Part shown: in pieces, positions 14,355-27,172 of the stretch
How the letters are laid out: each line of letters begins with the position of its first letter
Numbering within the stretch: the first letter of the stretch is position 1
From: Salminus brasiliensis
Lineage: Eukaryota > Chordata > Actinopteri > Characiformes > Bryconidae
DNA length: 64,000 bases
Direction of reading: 5' to 3'
NCBI RefSeq assembly: GCF_030463535.1
Contig: NC_132896.1
Location: forward strand, 25,357,709-25,421,708
The notes under the pieces: generated by a model
What the model was told of the DNA's origin: nothing
Databases searched by the model: none
Seen by the model: the letters and a program-made list of their open reading frames with translations, nothing else
Made by a program: the position numbers and the translations under genes

Positions 14355-15511
14355 GGCTGTCTTACAATAGGTTAACAATAAATGGCCTGACTTGATACTT
14401 AATGTTACTTGATGTGTATAATTGTGTTAAGCTGGTGAGGACAAATAATGTCTTTGTCTGTGGTTACTGAGGTGAAGCTTAGAAAAGTCCTAATACATAT
14501 AGGAAATTATATACATATATAAACTAGTATTATTGTAAAAAAAAATAAGGGTGATGGTGGGTTCAGACAATAGAAAGTGTGTGGGTGGGGCATTTGTTGT
14601 GAAGTCTAAAGGTTTTTAGCTTGCGGTTTCTGCAGTGCGGAATTTTATTTGTAAACGGCAGTTCAAGATAAGATCTGGAAGACCAATAAAAATCTCAGAG
14701 GGAATTGCTTAAATGCTGGTCAAACAGGCAAATCAAACCCCAAATAACTGTCAAAACCTTGTAAGAAGCTTTAGCTGAGTCACAAATGCGGTGCACTATT
14801 CCCCTTTGCAGCATTGCTTGCACAACATTATTTTCACAGAATCAAAAGGGAAACCTTAACTGTGACCTTGCCTAGAAACTAATTTTTTTGAAGTATGTAT
14901 AAGTTGGGCTGCCAATTGTATTGAAGTTATTGTACAGGAAGAAAGAATGGATTCTGTAGATTCTGGAGCAAATCCTGGAGGCAAATCATCTGTTGGCTGA
15001 AGTTGAAAAGATGATGGCTTCTACAACAGGATAATGACAACATATACCTCACAACCACCATGGACAACCTGAAGAACAAATAAACTGAAACTGATATAAT
15101 AGAATTTGTAAATAGACCATAAGAAAGCTGTGCATGCAATACGAATATCTGAGAACTAAAGGCCTTCTGCAAAGAAGAGTGGATGAAAATTCCATTGACA
15201 AGAACTGAAAGACATTTAGCTGTGATCTCTACCAAAGGGGATGCTACTAGGTTCTGACTCTGTAAGGTGCCCAAATGTTTGCACAGGCCACACTGATTTT
15301 GTAGTTTGACATTAGGAAAGACAAGGAATATGGTGTTGTATGTTTAATTAGCTAAATAGGCTGTGTTATATATACCTGTATATATTGTTTGTGTGTGTGT
15401 GATCCCCACATGACCCAACATCCTGATATGTGTTGCATCAAAACAACGAGTGCATCTGTGTGCATTGGCATGCATCGGTACAAAGGTGCAAAATGTCCCA
15501 GCAATTTTGCA

Positions 15512-15549
<38 letters not shown>

Positions 15550-18500
15550 AATAGAAAACATCTGATGGTTGGGGGATTTTCTAGTGACCCTTGTAAGAAA
15601 ACAACAGACATCTACAATAGATTTGCTATTCTTTTATATGCAGAACTGAAGATATATTTATGTTTGCTTAGGTTAATATTGGGCTATGGTTTAGCTGTAC
15701 TCAAGCATAGTAAAATGGCTCAGTGTTCAACTGTGTGGAACACAAGGTTGTGTGTGTGCATCTATGGTGGTTGAATATAGCTATCCAGAATAATGTACAG
15801 TATAACTTATTTACTCGCACATTTGGTCAGAGCTATAATGAAACTTTTGGCATGACCTTTCTATCACACAGACTGCATGGAGTATTGCTGAAAAGTACAC
15901 TATTTCCACACCATCACCATCCAAAATTAACGAAGGGCTTACTGCACTGACATTTTACAATCCAGAATTTATGATACGTGCATAATGTGCTTCAGTTTTG
16001 TTTCTCACATTCATTAGCCAAGGAGCTGCCATTCTATGATGAGTGAGGCATCTCTAACATATCAAACAGTGTTAAAAACCATGCAGTGATGCAGTTTACA
16101 ATACGGCAAGTCTTAAACAGCCATAGCCGGAACGAAAGACAGAACGACTGCTGAACCAATACAATAGCCTGTGATGACCTATGATGATGTGTTTCTGTAT
16201 GATCGTAAAAAGATCTACTCGGGTAGTTACTTTTAATGATTTCTCAATGCACAGTGCTCAAGGATTCAGTAGGTCAAGTGGTGAAGTGGTGTCTGGAAAG
16301 GTGCATATACTCTGGATATACTTTTTTGGAATTCCCATCCCTATGTACTCTTAAAATAAAGGATGTAACAAATAAAAAAATGTCACTTCCCTCCAACCTA
16401 CCATTTGTGGAATGATTTTCTGATCCCAGGTCCACTTCTTTAACCTTTGAGGCCAATTTATTGTTTTGCATTGAATCTACGCACCTCCCCAGAAATGTAG
16501 CAACTCATTGCAGGGAGGCAGACTACAACAACTGTAAATGGCCTGTTTTAAAGCATTGTATTTCTTCCTTCTGCCTTATAAATATAATTGGACGAACATG
16601 GATCATCTGTTATGGATTGTTTGCATAGTGATGTGAGATAAGTGGCTACATTTAACAAATCAAATCATCAAATCTACCTGCATTTCCTCATCCATGTCTC
16701 ACAGTGGACAGACAAGCACAGAAAAATCACCCTCCTTCTGCTTCAATCAGTTTAATGGCCATGCAGACCATCTCCCCAGACATCTTCTCTCTCTTTTGTA
16801 GCAGACATTTTAGTAAAAGTAACAGCTATTAGCTCCAACTCCAACATAATCAGCTTAGTATTAGCCTCCATTGTCTATGGTCAGCCTCCAGCCTTCCTAC
16901 ACTAATGTTTTGGCAGTGTAATGGCAGAGCAACACAGACACTTACAATGGTGGGGTATGTTGTAGTCAGTGTACTTGACACTGACTAAGCCTTTGAATGG
17001 TACTATCCGAAAAAACTGTTACTAAACAGAACACAATGCTATAAAATAACATTTATTTATCTTATGTGCTTTCTAGCTGCACTACATTGCTTTTATTAGT
17101 GACTGTGGAGAATAATAGAAAACATCATCAACACTTTAAAGCAGGAATGTAATGAATGTAAAGTTTTTGCTCTCTGGTTAAGGTTAAATTTAAAATTTTG
17201 CACAAAATCTGCCAAAGCAATTGTGCATTTCGCAACATTTAGATGTGTATATGGTAAATGAGTCTCCACAGAGGTGTTTTTGTGCCAATTACCACATACA
17301 CATACACATTTATACACTCACATTAGCTTACATTAGTTAAACCAGCAGGCTAACAGGCACTCGCAACAGAAAAGACAAGGCACCAGTTTTAGTTTTTTAT
17401 TCTCAAACAAACAAAAGAAAAAAAGGAAATAGCAAGAGGGCACAGTAGTTATTCAGCTGGTATATCTGGAAACTTGCTTGGGCCAAGAAAAAGTCCAGGC
17501 TACCATCTCTTTGTGTTTAAGAGTGTGTAGTGCTGAGGTTGAAGTGGTGGATGATAGACTGTTTTATCTTAGGGTGTGTGTGTCCCTGTGGACCACAGCA
17601 CACAGCCCAGTTCCTCTTTCTCTACATCGTTCTCTGATTTCTGAACAACCTGGTGTGATGTTGTCCAGCAACAATTCTCAGAGCTATCTGTCATTTCTCT
17701 GAATGGCTTCGCACACTGAACACAAATTGAAAAGCTTAGTCATACTGGATCTAACAGTGCATCAGGGATGACATAAGACCACAAGAACTGTCTGGGGTTA
17801 AAAAAGTTGTACTTGTCCTTCATTACCATACTTCTATTACATATACAACATTATGTAAGTGGTCCTTCGAGCAAAAAAGGTACTCTAAATTACTAAAAGG
17901 TCCATTGACATCTAATAGTTAAACCCTTTGAAATTGTGCAATATATAACCATTGCTTTTACACATGAACCAGTAAAGAACCATGAGGAGTGTAAACCCAT
18001 GAACATACCCAAAGCAAATTGAATGTGTAAAAGTATTGGGTGGTTCAGTTATGGATTTTGTTTAAATAGCACATAAAGGTTTTACACTACTGTTACAACC
18101 TTTCTTGCAAGGGTTCTCAAATCAGACAAAACATTTATACTTATATTTGCTCTTGCTTTTATTCTGTCATTTCATCCATCATGGTTTCTGTAGTTTAACT
18201 GAAGTCAGGGAAAATGGTACCTTTTCAATTCTCTTGTATCATGCATTATTCTCTTCCAAGAACTCTCAAGTGCACTAGAACAGAAAAGTGCATAAACTTT
18301 TTCTTTAAAGTACTTTCTCTTGAAAATAGCTATTATGAAGACCAAGTTGATTATTGTATTTGTCCCTGTGTGTGTAGACAGGTGGAAGATTTGGCCCAGG
18401 GGGAGAGGCTTCTGTCTGGTGAGGAGCAACTGACTCTTATCACAGAGAGCATGTCCATCACCTCTGCAGATGAGGAGAAGCTTCAGCTCCTCAACAAAAA

Positions 18501-19132
18501 CACAGAGCTCCGCAGACTCAACAAAGAGGTATAGTCATTGCAGCCTTTGCCCAGCTCCAACCATCTTAATCATCCAGCTTTGACTACCTAAATCGCCTAG
18601 CTCCCACCACCTAAATGTCTCAGCTCCATTCCCCTTAACTACCTAAATCACCCAGCTCTGACTACCTTAATCATCTATCTCTGACTACCTAAATTACTGA
18701 ACTCTGACCACTGAAATGATGCAACACTAACCACCTAAATCGCCCATCTTAAACAACCTGGGTTTTTTAACCCTGCTGGGTAATGTGGACAGAGGAATCA
18801 CAAAGTGACATCTGGGAACAAAAACAACAACAGAGGTACAAAAAGGACACCTTCTTCTTCAATGCCACGTTAAAAGCATTTGCTGTTTTATTAAGGTGTC
18901 TCGCAAACTCTCCTGAAATGCTGACATGCTCAGGGAGTGCAAATATATTCAACAATGAATTCCTTGTGTTTCCAAAGGCTTTCTCTGTGATAAAATTAGT
19001 CTTTTTATATAGTGTTTCCTGCCTCCCATCCTCCTTTCACTTTATGACACAAGGAAGAATACAAGAGACTGAGACACAGCCTGAGGAGATGTGGAGAGGA
19101 CTGCAGTGTTTATGTGTGTGTGTTTGTATATA

Positions 19133-19165
<33 letters not shown>

Positions 19166-22100
19166 CACAGCTGATGAAACTAAATGAGGACTGGGACCAC
19201 ATCTACCGCAGTACCAGTGCAGGCCTGCAGCAGCGCGTGGCTGCTCTGGAGCAGGAAAACACAGCCCTCAAGCAACTCAACAGCAGACTTCTGCTGAAAG
19301 TGGAGCATGAACAGGTACTACAACACACACCTGTAGTGTCCTCTGGCCTGTGGTTCTCAGCAGTGGTTGGCATTTCACAAAACAAGACTATTAAGGGAAT
19401 AATCCAGTGTTTTTCAGTATTTTAATGGTAATTACAAAAAAAAAGTCAATCTCTTAACACTGACACTCTAATGAATTACTTAATTACTTAATTAAAGTAA
19501 TTCGAATTAATTTTTTTATGTACAAGAAAAATATATATTTAATATTTGATATGTAATACTTATCCTAGACTGTGACAGTTTAAAAACAAAAGACATTTTA
19601 CTGTAATCCTTTATGATTTTATTATTTTCACTTGCATTTATTTTAACACTAAAGCAATTTCAGTGTTGGCCAGTAGGTGGAGCATTACAACATCTGCTTC
19701 CATTTAAACTCTGGGGCAGGCAGTCCTGTCCTGAATTTTTGTCAAGTCGCTTACTTTGGCAGCCACCAGTTCCAGATGTTATGTGATTAAAAAAGTACTG
19801 CAAATGTGAACTTCAGCAATTAATTGATCTATTTGGTAATAAAATCTAATTAGATTGCACTGAAATGTCTGACAGGTTCTATTCATTGGTTAACAAAGTT
19901 TTGTGTAATTATTTAGGTAACATGATAGTAGGTGGCCATCTAATTATTAAGATGAAAAAGGAAAATATCTCATAAGTGGTTCATTTTTGAGTAACAATGT
20001 GATACACTAAATTATGGGGTAAGGTCACAGTTTTAAGCTTTATATTATATGGCATACTACTAGTCTGTTGCCTAGATATTAAACTGAATCTGGCCACTGG
20101 GGGCAGTGGTGGCTCAGTGGATAGAGCACTGGGTTATTGATGACAGGGTTGTGGGTTTGCCAAGCTGCCACTGTTGGGCCCTTGAGCAAAGCTCTTAACC
20201 CTCTTTACTCACCAGGCACCACAGCGATGGCTGCCCTCCGCTCTGGGCATAGTGTGTATGTATGTCACAACACATTTGAATCATTTCAGTGTAATTATGT
20301 TAACCTGTTCTGGAAATTGCCATCATGTCACTAAAGATAATTACCTAGTTCTTATCAGCTCCAGAACATGTAGAACGTAAAAAAAGGGCTGATCTAAAAC
20401 AGTTTACATTTAATGAAATGTGTGGAATGAAACACTGGTCAAGCACAGCAATGTATCGATTGGTTTTGCTTGGAAAATGCAGGTAGATGTAAGTAAGATG
20501 CAAGTTCTTATCTTGTGAGCAAGAACAAAGCTTGGTTCCAGATTTCACCTAGACGCCCCATAAAGCGCAAGGATTTGTTCAATTTGATCACCAGCCCACC
20601 TGATTCAACATCATAAAGCACTGATTAGAATTGCGTTTTACTGAGTAAATAAACTTACACTTACTCTCCAAATAAGGTGCCTAACACTTTGGCCCAGTAC
20701 TATATATCTAACAGAAAGCAGAGCTTTATGAGGCTATGTTGTAATGTTCCTTGTCATTCTTGAATTACTGCGTTAGTGCCATATCTCATCTAGTTTGTCC
20801 ATGCCCATACTCAACCTAAGTAAATAGGACTACTTGGTCGGCTGCCTCTGCATCCTCATTCTAGAGGGTGTCCTGAGCATCTAAGGGTTTTGTTGTGTTT
20901 CACAAGTTGTTGACCCACCGTTCAGGCTTATTAAATTTATCCTTAGTGATAAACAGGTAAATTATTATGAAGGTTCAGGCCAAGTATTATGGGGTCTTGG
21001 CAGAATGACAGGGACTGTGATGTGCAATCAGGAGATCAAGGGTATTCTGCTGGCTATGGCGGTTGAAGTGTCTGCAGGTATTTGTTCCAGCCACGCACAG
21101 CAGTACTTAATTTGACTAATTAGGGATCCTGCTTTGTTACAGAAGAGAGCCATTAGTGAAATCAGGTGTTGTGCAGGGCTTGAAAACTGAGCTCCCTGCA
21201 ATACATGTTGCGTGATATGGATGGCTGGGCTCGTGACTTGTTTATGTAATGGAATGGAAAGCAGCAGCTTTCTGGGAAATGGTCCATTGACCAGGCTTTT
21301 GCATGGCACCTCTGCCCTCGCCATCCACTTCATTAGGAAAATCTACCTTGTGCTTCCACTCACTGGCCATTTTATGAGGTCCATTTGCCTTACAAGGCAC
21401 ACCACTGTATAGCTGTACAATTACGGACTGTAGCCCAGCATTAATCATATGCAATTTGTCATCACCGGTCAGTTTCTGACCACAGGATATTGATATTGAC
21501 AAGATATTATTGAGGTAGTGGAACACAACGGTAACACTGACATGGTAGCACTGGTTCCAGAACATCACATAAAGTGGGGCTGCCAAGGTTTTTACACACT
21601 TTTTTACAAATGTACAGCCAAGGGCCATTTTGTGCTCAGAACCTAACAAAGATCTATATTGGATGCCTTATGCAACTTGTGCACAAATGGGCTACAGTCT
21701 CTTATTGTGCACCGGAAAGATGGTTCTAAAAGCAAGGTTCTCTTTCAGAGTGTTAAAACTGTGACTATAAGGCATCTTAAATTCTGTGTACATGGTTGTA
21801 TTCAGTTGTATTCATATACGTGGTTTGTTTTGTGCAGAATAAAAGTGAGTATTACGAGCACACCCTGATGCAGGAGCTAAAGAAGAATCAGCATCTTCAG
21901 GAGTACGTCCGCCTCCTGGAGAGCCGAATGCACCGCACAGACACACTGAATGACTGGGCTTTAGGAACACAGGTGATTACCATACAGTGTCTATGTGTGC
22001 ATATGTATAGTAACTGTTTCCCAGTTTTCCCAGTTTTGTAAGACTGTCAATAAAGTCTTACAATAGTATAATCTATAATCTATAGTCACTACATTGGTCA

Positions 22101-25100
22101 AAGATATATATAAATCACACCATTTCATCTCATCATCCTCAACATGATGTTATATACACGTTGCTGACATGCTTCTGTAACTGGATTTAAACTGGGAGAA
22201 AAATGGATTTTAGTTAAGGTTAGGGTAGTTTTTTGGGCTGAGGTTGAGGTCAGGGTTAGGATTAGAGCCAGGGTTTAAGTTGATCTTAAATTAAGTCTAG
22301 GATTAGGTTTAGGTTTTGGGTTGAGGTTAGGATTAGGATCAGGACCAGAGTTAAGGATTAATTAAGGTGAATCTGCTTATTTGAAGTAACATATGTCTCC
22401 TTCATTAAGTCATCTAAGAGATCAACAATACATAAACTATACATACAATACATCTACAAAGGACCAGTCAAAATAAAGGGTTTTCAAGTATTATCTAAAT
22501 GTTTTTAAAATAATATTAATGATATTCTATCAGTCATGAAGACCTTACCTCACATAAAATGCAAGGACCCATTGGTGCAATATTAGTAATCCCACATTAA
22601 TCTTTACAGTCTTACATTGTACTGGTGATTAATCTTATTTATCTTACTTATCTTAAATTAACAGATTCTATGTAATTAAATGTTTATATTGTGATAGGAA
22701 ACAGAAGGCTTTGTCTAAAGGCCTTTAAAAGCTCCATCACCATATTATAACATTAAAACATCACAAATAATCTCAGACAAATCACACAAAGAAAGCATCA
22801 TTTTTTTGTTCTGCTGCACGGTCCAGTACCAGATCATTTCGGAAAGTAACTAAAACATCCATCAAGAGTCGTTGTGTCTTTGCAAAATCAATGTGAAAAG
22901 AAATAATAAAATAAGTGTTTTTTTATCCTTATTATTATTCCTGTTGCTGCTGCTACTGTTGTTCTTGTTTTTAATTCCACACTTTTTCATTGTCCTTTCT
23001 CTCCAGAACACGTCAGCTGTCATCTCACCTCCAGAGCCTCAGCTCCTGGAGCGTACCCCTAAATCCCCCGCAAGCTTTGTGTCCACCCCTGGGCTCTCCG
23101 CAACTACAGCTCCACCTTCAGAGGTCCACCAGAGGAGCAGGTCGAGCCGTGAGCTCCTTGAAAACCACACCAGCCCAGCCAATGCTGTTAAAGAAGTGCA
23201 GGATCTAAAAGAGCAGCTAGAGGCCTTGAGGTGTCAGGTGAGCAAGTAGCATTAAGTCTGTGGGTCAAGCTGTGCAGGACATTTCACCCCAGGGCCGCAC
23301 TTCAGTGATAAGAATCAGATGCGACTGTGTCAAGGATAAGTGTCTGTGCTCTCATCGTAAAATGGACTGTACCCTACAAACACGCTGCTCACATCTGAGT
23401 GGATGGACAGCACTGCCCAGTGGACATATTAAGATCATCCAGTTTCTATTCCTGGGACCTGCAGTGCTAATCAGACGTTTGGAATCACTTGTCATAAGTA
23501 GTCACAAGTAGTTAATTATAGATATATCATCGCTGTTACCCAAAAACCTCGTATTTAAATTTTTCTCTTCTTGACAGATTCTGAATCTGTCAGCTGTTCT
23601 TTAAATCTGGTTAAATGTCATGATGAACGGAGCAATATAAATGCTCAAAAAGTACCTTTTTATATTGACTTCCATTTAAATTAAGATGTTTTTTCTGTAA
23701 AGTTGCCGATTTGGAGATACAAGGTTTTTATGTGATAGTGATGATTCAATTGGAGGATACATATTATATAAAAACTGATTTTCTCACTTCCTCACTATAA
23801 CACTGGTTCACAGTGGACCCAGCATATATATACATATACTTACCAATTCAGCCCCAAGGGATAAAGGGAGGTTGGGGAAATAGTGATATGATAGGAGAGA
23901 AAATAATACAGAGGAAATTGTAAAATAGGGGGACTTTAATATGTTTATTCAATAACAGCTTTATTTTAATTATACAACAATGTTTTAATTATTGTATTAG
24001 ATTATTTTTACCTATTGTAAACTAGGCCTCTCTCTTCAGTGTTTAATTGAATATTTAAGGTGTTTTGAATCAAACTAATTATTAGAAAGCAAATAATATA
24101 AATATTTACAACTGTAGCTATTCTTGTGAAATCGAACCAATGTGATCTTATTTTCTATTGGATATGAAACACTGAGACTTCAGAACCCAGCAAGGAAAGT
24201 AGAGACGTGGTCTACGTATTTTTACCATATATAAAAACCACTGCAATTTCTACTTCCAGACTAAAATCTATGAGGCTGACTATAAGACAGAACACAAGGA
24301 CCATGAACGCATGGTGCAGGAGAACAAGAGGCTCCGGCGGCGTGAGGGAGAGATGCGCCAGCAGATGGCACTGTTGCAAGAGCAGGTGAGTTAGAGATGT
24401 TGAGTCATGGACAGCATCAGCTTCTCCATTTGGAAGGAGAGATGCTCTTTCTGGTCATTTTATTAGAAGCGCCTACTGTGCAGCCCATCTGTTGATACAC
24501 AATTTGTGTCAACTACCCTCTAGCTCTTCATTAATGGTCACTTTCGGACCCCAGGACCACTGGTGTCTGAATGCATTTTGTTAATGGGTTATTTTTGGCT
24601 CAGCAATGATACTGATGTGTAGAAAAAACACCAGCAACAGCACTGTCCCTACTACATTACCATGCCAATGCCATGATGGGGGTACTGCTGTGCTGAGAAT
24701 GGCCCACCAACCAAAATAATATCAGTTCAACAGCAGCACTGTGGAAAGAAACAGGTCAATGATGAATGAGTTCAAAGATGGATAGCACAAATTGAGCAAC
24801 AGACTGATGTGGAATATGGTCTTGTATTTGCACACCTGTAGACCTATAAAGGCAGGTTAGTGAGTGTAATAAATTGGATACTGATCACATATATCAATAT
24901 GAACACAATCATAATACATACAGTAAATGTGATGCCACATATACTGCTTTTATTAAGTACTGTGTAAAATTCAGAGACATTTATTGATTTACCAGTCTAA
25001 CCAGACATTAATTTTAATTTAGGCATTTATAAAGGTGATATTTCTGAGACAATTAGTTAGAATATAATTCAGATATGTAAGGCTGAAGTTGATGGAAGGT

Positions 25101-26820
25101 TTAGAAAAAAGGAAAACAAATGTAAAAAGGAATTGAGAAAGAAAACTAAATGAAAAAGGAATTTCCAAAATCGACCCCTAATGATCGACCATCAAAAATA
25201 AGTTCCACTTTAATGAGAAAATGCAAGAAAGAATAATTTAAAGCTCAAACAATGACACCAGACCTCAATATCTTGTAGATTTAGAATATATTTGAGATTT
25301 CTTGGATGGTTAAAAGTAGAAAATGTTTTAGAGGCTTTGGAGAAAAAAAATCTAGCAGTAGATTTTTGAAGAAAGTTAATTAAAGCAAACATGGAGGCTG
25401 TGATAAAAGTAAAGGGTGGTTGAATGTCAGTAAAATATATGATTGCTGCTTTCTTACAAACATTGAGAGGCTTTTTGTTTTGACTGGAAATTAGTGTGTG
25501 GCCTCTTTTGCACATGTATATATTGACACGTCTGTTCTTCAGACTAGCTGACTAAAATAAATTCTAAATTCTTTATGTTTCTTTTAGCAAAACATATTTT
25601 AACACACTTATTAACTTCTTGAGACCCTGCATCCTCATATGGGGACAACACTTTTCTGCTTCTCTGTACCATTATACTTAATTTTTGGCCTCATATGACA
25701 TTGTTCTTTGCAAAAACGACTTCCTGTACAAAGACTAAGTTTAGTTTTTATACTTGTTAGGTCCTACTAATCCCAAATAAATTAAAAATGCACACCAAGC
25801 AAACGGGGTCTCAGGAAGTTAAGTTTAATGCAAATTTAAATAATGTGCATTTTGCACAGTCTTGTATACATTTAAAATTTTATGTGACAAGTGGTTGGTT
25901 GTGGAAGTTAATGAAGTAAATGTGTTGCATCAACAAAACTAGTAAATACTAACAAAGCGAGTGACATTCATTGTGTTAATTAAACATATTTCAGTGTCAT
26001 AAGAGATCACATGCTGTTACAGCTTGTCAGATACAATATTTACATTTACTATTCATAATATTTATAACTTATTTACTGCTTAGTTAATGGCAATGTGTTT
26101 TTACATAAGCTGTTCTACTATAATCCAGCTGTAATAGTAATAACGTCACCAGTAGGTCCACTGTTATTGTATGAACTATCTACATGTAACTACATAGCTA
26201 TTAGAGACCATTTAAAGTGGGACCAAAGTTCTGCATAGAATTGAGTTGATTTTAATGTGAATGTATTTTTCATATTTCAGTTTACTTCCATATGTCACTA
26301 ACTCTGCTGATGCACATTGAAATCAACTCAATTCAATTCCATGCAGCTTTTTCAGTGTAGGTGCATTTTGTATGAGGAAAGTCTTTGCCTTTAGCCCATC
26401 TGTTGCTATGCACAATCTGGCCAGTGAGTGGGAGTACAAGGTAGGTAATGTAAAGTGGGTGGCAAGACTACATTATGTAGCAGGAAGAAGTACCATGTAA
26501 AAAAGTACATCCACTTGCTCTTGAAATGTTACGAATATAGTGGATAGATAACAGGGTCTTTTTGTAATGCTCCCCCCCACCCCCACCCCCACCCCCCACA
26601 GCTGAAGGTATACGAGGATGACTTTCAGAAAGAACGCTCGGATAAGCAGATCCTGCAGAGGCTGCTGATGAAGAAAGCTCCAGGGGTGAAGGACCCGGTG
26701 CTGGTGCACCGCTGCAACAATGACCAGGAGAGACCCCGCGGAGAAAAAAGGAGGCCTCGAGAAGAACAGAGAGCAGCTTACATATGCCCCAAACACTGTG
26801 AACACCATGGACAGCTTTAG
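11749..26820 (+). CDS. TNIP (ABIN) family TNFAIP3-interacting protein
   Basis: Seven coding exons are read: 11749-11852, 18378-18528, 19171-19314, 21838-21972, 23007-23237, 24260-24385 and 26602-26820, encoding about 369 residues; all phases match. The protein is mostly coiled coil. Residues about 70-105, with KNTELRRLNKE, LMKLNEDWDHIYRS and GLQQRV, match ABIN homology domain 1, which binds A20 in known TNIPs. Residues 256-275 (KIYEADYKTEHKDHERM) and 298-320 (KVYEDDFQKERSDKQILQRL) resemble the UBAN ubiquitin-binding motif. The chain ends soon after, with basic residues and a CPKHCEHHG segment. TNIPs dampen NF-kB signalling in the cytosol by linking polyubiquitin and A20. Residues about 180-235 are Ser/Pro-rich. 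The length suits TNIP2 or TNIP3 better than TNIP1, but I cannot settle the paralogue. An additional exon in the 6.5-kb first intron cannot be excluded. Confidence 0.85.
12905..13115. repeat. MITE-like repeat (TTCCATAAAG family), copy 1
   Basis: It contains CTTAAAAATAAAAGTCTTC, TTGGTTCCATAAAGGGTC and AAAGAACCATCACTTG, a palindromic-feeling short element. Related sequence recurs at about 17870-18000, 41339-41440 and 55865-56030. It lies in the first intron of the TNIP-like gene. Confidence 0.55.
14305..14351. repeat. (GT)n microsatellite
   Basis: A GT dinucleotide run with one interruption, in intron 1 of the TNIP-like gene. Confidence 0.95.
15514..15547. repeat. (CA)n microsatellite
   Basis: An uninterrupted CA run in intron 1 of the TNIP-like gene. 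It generates spurious open frames on both strands. Confidence 0.95.
17870..18000. repeat. MITE-like repeat, copy 2
   Basis: It is a diverged relative of the element at 12905-13115 (AAAAAAGGTACTC..., AGTAAAGAACCATG). Boundaries are approximate. Confidence 0.35.
18541..18760. repeat. Degenerate ~23-bp minisatellite
   Basis: About nine imperfect tandem copies of a unit like CTACCTAAATCACCCAGCTC, starting 12 bases after the TNIP exon 2 donor. The units drift in length and sequence, so this is an old array. Confidence 0.8.
19141..19166. repeat. (TG)n microsatellite abutting a 3' splice site
   Basis: The TG run ends directly at the CACAG acceptor of TNIP exon 3 (exon starts 19171) and takes the place of a normal polypyrimidine tract. 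Confidence 0.9.
20100..20265 (+). repeat. tRNA-derived SINE
   Basis: The head GGCAGTGGTGGCTCAGTGG is followed by AGAGCACTGGGTTATTGATG, GGTTGTGGGTTTG, then CCACTGTTGGGCCCTTGAGC and CTCTTAACCCTCT. This is a widespread otophysan-type fish SINE. The copy is truncated at its 3' end. Confidence 0.8.
21345..21575. repeat. Interspersed repeat, family X copy
   Basis: It contains CACTGGCCATTTTATGAGG at one end and GAGGTAGTGGAACACAACGG / AACACTGACATGGTAG at the other. Both motifs recur in the window (24453-24720 and 34607-34682). No transposase frame was seen. Confidence 0.6.
22200..22370 (+). repeat. Degenerate GGTTAG-like tract
   Basis: A purine/T-rich tract of imperfect GTTAGG / GTTGAGG / GATTAGG units in intron 4 of the TNIP-like gene. 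Perfect TTAGGG runs are absent, so it is better described as a telomere-like minisatellite than a true interstitial telomere. Confidence 0.7.
24453..24720. repeat. Interspersed repeat, family X copy
   Basis: It begins TGGTCATTTTATTAGAAGCG and includes CCCATCTGTTGATACAC and CCACTGGTGTCTGAATGC. It shares its start with the 21345 copy. Confidence 0.6.
26572..26600 (-). other. Potential G-quadruplex at a 3' splice site
   Basis: The plus strand has four long C runs separated by single A residues, ending in the CCCACAG acceptor of the last TNIP exon. The complementary strand therefore has at least four runs of five or more G with one-base loops, an almost ideal G-quadruplex pattern. Confidence 0.7.
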
Positions 26821-27049
26821 TACCCCTGATGTGCAGACACAAATACATAGCTTCAGGAATGTAAATGTATCTGAATAGAAGCTACATAGCAAATATATTA
26901 CTGCTTTTAAACAATATTTATTTAATGCCTTACACTTAGCTTGTTTGTACCTTTTTTCTCATCATGTACCTCTTGAACCGTATGCACGCGCTCATATAGA
27001 CACAGTGACACGTGTATTTTTCTTAGAAAAATAGACATAATTAAAACCA

Positions 27050-27055
27050 AATAAA
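27050..27055 (+). terminator. Polyadenylation signal of TNIP-like gene
   Basis: AATAAA lies 230 bases after the TNIP stop codon, in an AT-rich 3' UTR. It is the first perfect hexamer downstream of the stop that I see. Confidence 0.7.
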
Positions 27056-27103
27056 AGCTATTTTTGTACACGTCTAAAAGTCTTCTTCTTCTTTGTCTTC
27101 TTT

Positions 27104-27104
27104 C

Positions 27105-27143
<39 letters not shown>

Positions 27144-27172
27144 CGTTGTTGTTGTTGTTGTTGCTGTTATTG
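27104..27172. repeat. (TTA)n-(GTT)n compound microsatellite
   Basis: About 13 TTA units are followed by GTT units with interruptions. On the minus strand it yields a spurious Asn-rich frame. Confidence 0.95.

Noticed and set aside
15344-15774. Overlapping open frames on both strands around 15.4-15.7 kb
   Set aside because: They are driven by a CA/TG microsatellite and give Cys-Val or Thr-His runs, with no splice or domain evidence.
18541-18760. CRISPR-like periodic array
   Set aside because: The units are contiguous and degenerate, without unique spacers, and lie in an intron of a vertebrate gene.
22200-22370. Interstitial telomere
   Set aside because: No perfect TTAGGG tandem run is present; the units vary too much.
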